From: Candidatus Saccharimonadia bacterium
GTDB lineage: Bacteria; Patescibacteriota; Saccharimonadia; Saccharimonadales; Saccharimonadaceae
DNA length: 5,711 bases
Reading direction: 5' to 3'
Assembly: GCA_023257055.1 (NCBI GenBank)
Contig: JALRDG010000132.1
Coordinates: 1 to 5,711, forward strand
Under the pieces are notes generated by a model. The model was not told where the DNA came from. It ran no database searches and was given only the letters and a program-made list of their open reading frames with translations. The position numbers were made by a program, and so were the translations under genes. Position 1 is the first letter of the stretch. Each line of letters starts with the position of its first letter. Of the stretch, positions 4,859-5,711 are shown piece after piece.

Positions 4859-4886
4859 AACCCCGCCGCTGAATTGCGACGGGGTT
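4859..4886 (-). terminator. Terminator of the 4905-5282 gene
   Basis: AACCCCGCCGC (4859-4869) and GCGACGGGGTT (4876-4886) form an 11-bp stem with loop TGAATT. The one non-Watson-Crick position (4866 with 4879) is G-U in the minus-strand RNA but C-A in the plus-strand RNA, so the stem is complete only for minus-strand transcription. The tail TTTCACATTG is a poor U-tract. It converges on the plus-strand terminator 25 bases away. Confidence 0.7.
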
Positions 4887-4904
4887 ATTTGCTCGACAGA
4901 GTAT

Positions 4905-5282
4905 TTACCTACGAGCGTCCAGAAGAGCTATGAGATGACGTAGGCCTTCTTTGCTCCACTCTTGGTATTCAACGGGCGTTGCGAAGGTGAATACCAGGAA
5001 GCGTTCGATGCGGTAGAGCCGATAGTTTTCATAGACAGACCCTCTGTAAAAGGATTCGTTCGCCGCCTTGATAAGGGCGTATTCGTTACCGAATAGCCAG
5101 CCGGTGGCATTTTTCGGACCATATTCAATACTGAAGAATCTCGTCGGAAGCGGCTTTAACGGATGGTCCCCCGAGTCAACTATGGTACGTAGGAGCCCTA
5201 GGCAGACTTCAACTTCGTTGATTAGCCTTCTGGTTTCGTCGTCAATGTACGGTCCATCGTACATCTCTGGGTTGTATTCCAC
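4905..5282 (-). CDS. Unrecognised 125-aa protein
   Basis: This is a complete frame with its own terminator and a Shine-Dalgarno GAGG (5290-5293) 7 bases before the GTG start (5280-5282). The protein is soluble and mixed alpha/beta in look: an N-terminal acidic tyrosine-rich stretch (MEYNPEMYDGPY), a helix at about 15-36 (ETRRLINEVEVCLGLLRTIV), a beta-rich middle with NEYALIKAANESF (about 66-78) and YENYRLYRIERFLVF (about 84-98), and a last helix EGLRHLIALLDARR. No signal peptide, membrane segment or catalytic motif is evident. The C-terminal half resembles the 5447-5711 product in order of elements (A-N/A, a tyrosine-rich strand pair, a final LRxL helix), and the two share a terminator type, so distant paralogy is plausible but unproven. 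The start could also be the internal ATG seven codons in, but that lacks a Shine-Dalgarno. I assign no function. Confidence 0.85.
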   Translation of the reverse strand: MEYNPEMYDGPYIDDETRRLINEVEVCLGLLRTIVDSGDHPLKPLPTRFFSIEYGPKNATGWLFGNEYALIKAANESFYRGSVYENYRLYRIERFLVFTFATPVEYQEWSKEGLRHLIALLDARR

Positions 5283-5350
5283 TTCGCAACCTCATCTCTT
5301 CTGTTGTCGTAAAGCTTCGATTCTGGAGGACTAACAAGTCGGATGACCGA

Positions 5351-5369
5351 TTTGTCGGCTCTCGACAAA
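5351..5369. repeat. 7-bp inverted repeat at the start of the 4905-5282 transcript
   Basis: TTTGTCG (5351-5357) and CGACAAA (5363-5369) are perfect reverse complements with a 5-base spacer. The repeat abuts the candidate minus-strand -10 and covers the expected transcription start. TCGG (5339-5342), CCGA (5347-5350) and TCGG (5355-5358) nearby allow alternative small hairpins. An operator or a 5'-leader hairpin are both possible. Confidence 0.55.
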
Positions 5370-5399
5370 ATATATCCGTACGATACCATATTTTATCAA
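5369..5399 (-). promoter_or_regulatory. Candidate promoter of the 4905-5282 gene
   Basis: Minus-strand TTGATA (5394-5399, five of six) and TATATT (5369-5374, five of six) have a long 19-base spacer. The start would be near 5362, in the middle of the inverted repeat, leaving a leader of about 80 bases. The leader between 5283 and 5350 holds nothing else I can name. Confidence 0.35.
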
Positions 5400-5407
5400 A
5401 ATTGAAA

Positions 5408-5432
5408 ACCCCGCTGCATATAGCAACGGGGT
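5408..5432 (-). terminator. Terminator of the 5447-5711 gene
   Basis: ACCCCGCTGC (5408-5417) and GCAACGGGGT (5423-5432) form a 10-bp stem with loop ATATA. Position 5414 with 5426 is G-U only in the minus-strand RNA, as in the terminator at 4859-4886. The minus-strand tail TTTTCAATTTT is a fair U-tract. Confidence 0.8.
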
Positions 5433-5446
5433 GTGATGTACTCTGC

Positions 5447-5711
5447 CTACGAGAAGTAGCGGAGTGCGCTTCGTAGTAGGGTGAGGGCATCGTTGATGTC
5501 GAATTCTGTGAATTCATAGGGATATGTATCGACGATGGCTCGCCAAACATACAATTCACCCGATTCACTCAGCAGAAAGTACAATGAAATCGCGTTGGCG
5601 ACACACACCGGACGGTCGTCTGGCAGGCATGGTACGCTAAGGCATGATCCTCCTTGCCATGTCGTCTCGCCTTCTGTCTCAACTTCTTCTACGTCTTGTA
5701 CGATACGGAGT
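5447..5711 (-). CDS. Unrecognised protein, C-terminal 87 residues
   Basis: A stop-free minus-strand frame enters from the right edge and ends at TAG (5447-5449), 15 bases before a good terminator. The visible part starts with an acidic stretch (VQDVEEVETEGE), then a cysteine-containing segment (GGSCLSVPCLPDDRPVCV, three cysteines in about 16 residues), then ISLYFLLSESGELYVWR, and ends with the helix DINDALTLLRSALRYFS. The cysteines are not in a CxxC pattern, so metal binding is not suggested. There is no membrane segment. The order of elements in the C-terminal half matches the 125-aa neighbour, with low identity. The start, full length and promoter lie outside the window. Reading-frame evidence is the absence of stops over 88 codons together with stop-terminator spacing. 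I assign no function. Confidence 0.7.
   Translation of the reverse strand, partial: LRIVQDVEEVETEGETTWQGGSCLSVPCLPDDRPVCVANAISLYFLLSESGELYVWRAIVDTYPYEFTEFDINDALTLLRSALRYFS

Noticed and set aside
5242..5568. A 108-codon minus-strand open frame spanning the gap between the two right-hand genes
   Set aside because: It runs through a terminator hairpin, a promoter region and both flanking genes in a different frame; the flanking frames have proper stops and ribosome sites.
1..5711. CRISPR array, insertion sequence or integrase-type mobile element
   Set aside because: No regularly spaced repeats, no transposase or integrase frame and no terminal inverted repeats were seen; the only repeats are terminator copies and short promoter repeats.

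Overview
The window reads as a compact bacterial chromosome segment of moderate GC in which every supported protein gene lies on the minus strand. DNA topoisomerase I (topA, 322-2643) lies downstream of the DNA-processing protein DprA (dprA/smf, 3673-4620). The dprA-topA neighbourhood is known from many bacteria. The style of both proteins (standard code, a TopA with glycine-rich C-terminal repeats instead of zinc ribbons plus a Lys/Ala/Pro tail, a short DprA) suggests a small-genome lineage such as Saccharibacteria (TM7). That assignment comes from memory of the families and is tentative.

Layout in minus-strand transcription order, from the right end: the 3' part of an unrecognised gene (5447 to beyond 5711); an unrecognised 125-aa gene (4905-5282); a 284-base intergenic region; dprA; two small acidic genes that look like diverged paralogues of each other (3279-3578 and 2804-3142); topA; and the 5' part of a small membrane-protein gene running off the left edge (229 to before 1). 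Most genes have their own hairpin terminator and a plausible promoter, so this looks like a row of single-gene units rather than one operon.

Two stretches stand out. First, the 4621-4904 intergenic region holds a strong plus-strand intrinsic terminator with no plus-strand gene ahead of it. The roughly 100 bases before it fold into a closed three-way-junction-like structure, so I call a plus-strand structured RNA of about 115 nt, divergent from dprA and convergent with the 4905-5282 gene. It contains a 13-codon frame with a Shine-Dalgarno whose stop codon lies in the terminator stem. A 9-bp inverted repeat frames the dprA promoter. I could not match this RNA to a known family.

Second, the small genes come in two pairs, and within each pair the terminators are near copies of each other. 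The pair inserted between dprA and topA has terminators with a duplicated GCCCGCC arm that offers two competing pairings. The pair upstream of dprA has CCCCG/CGGGG terminators whose wobble pairs fit only the minus-strand RNA. This looks like gene-plus-terminator duplication in a small accessory cluster around two housekeeping genes. TopA (supercoil relaxation) and DprA (RecA loading on incoming DNA) share DNA metabolism as a theme; nothing in the sequence ties the small genes to it.
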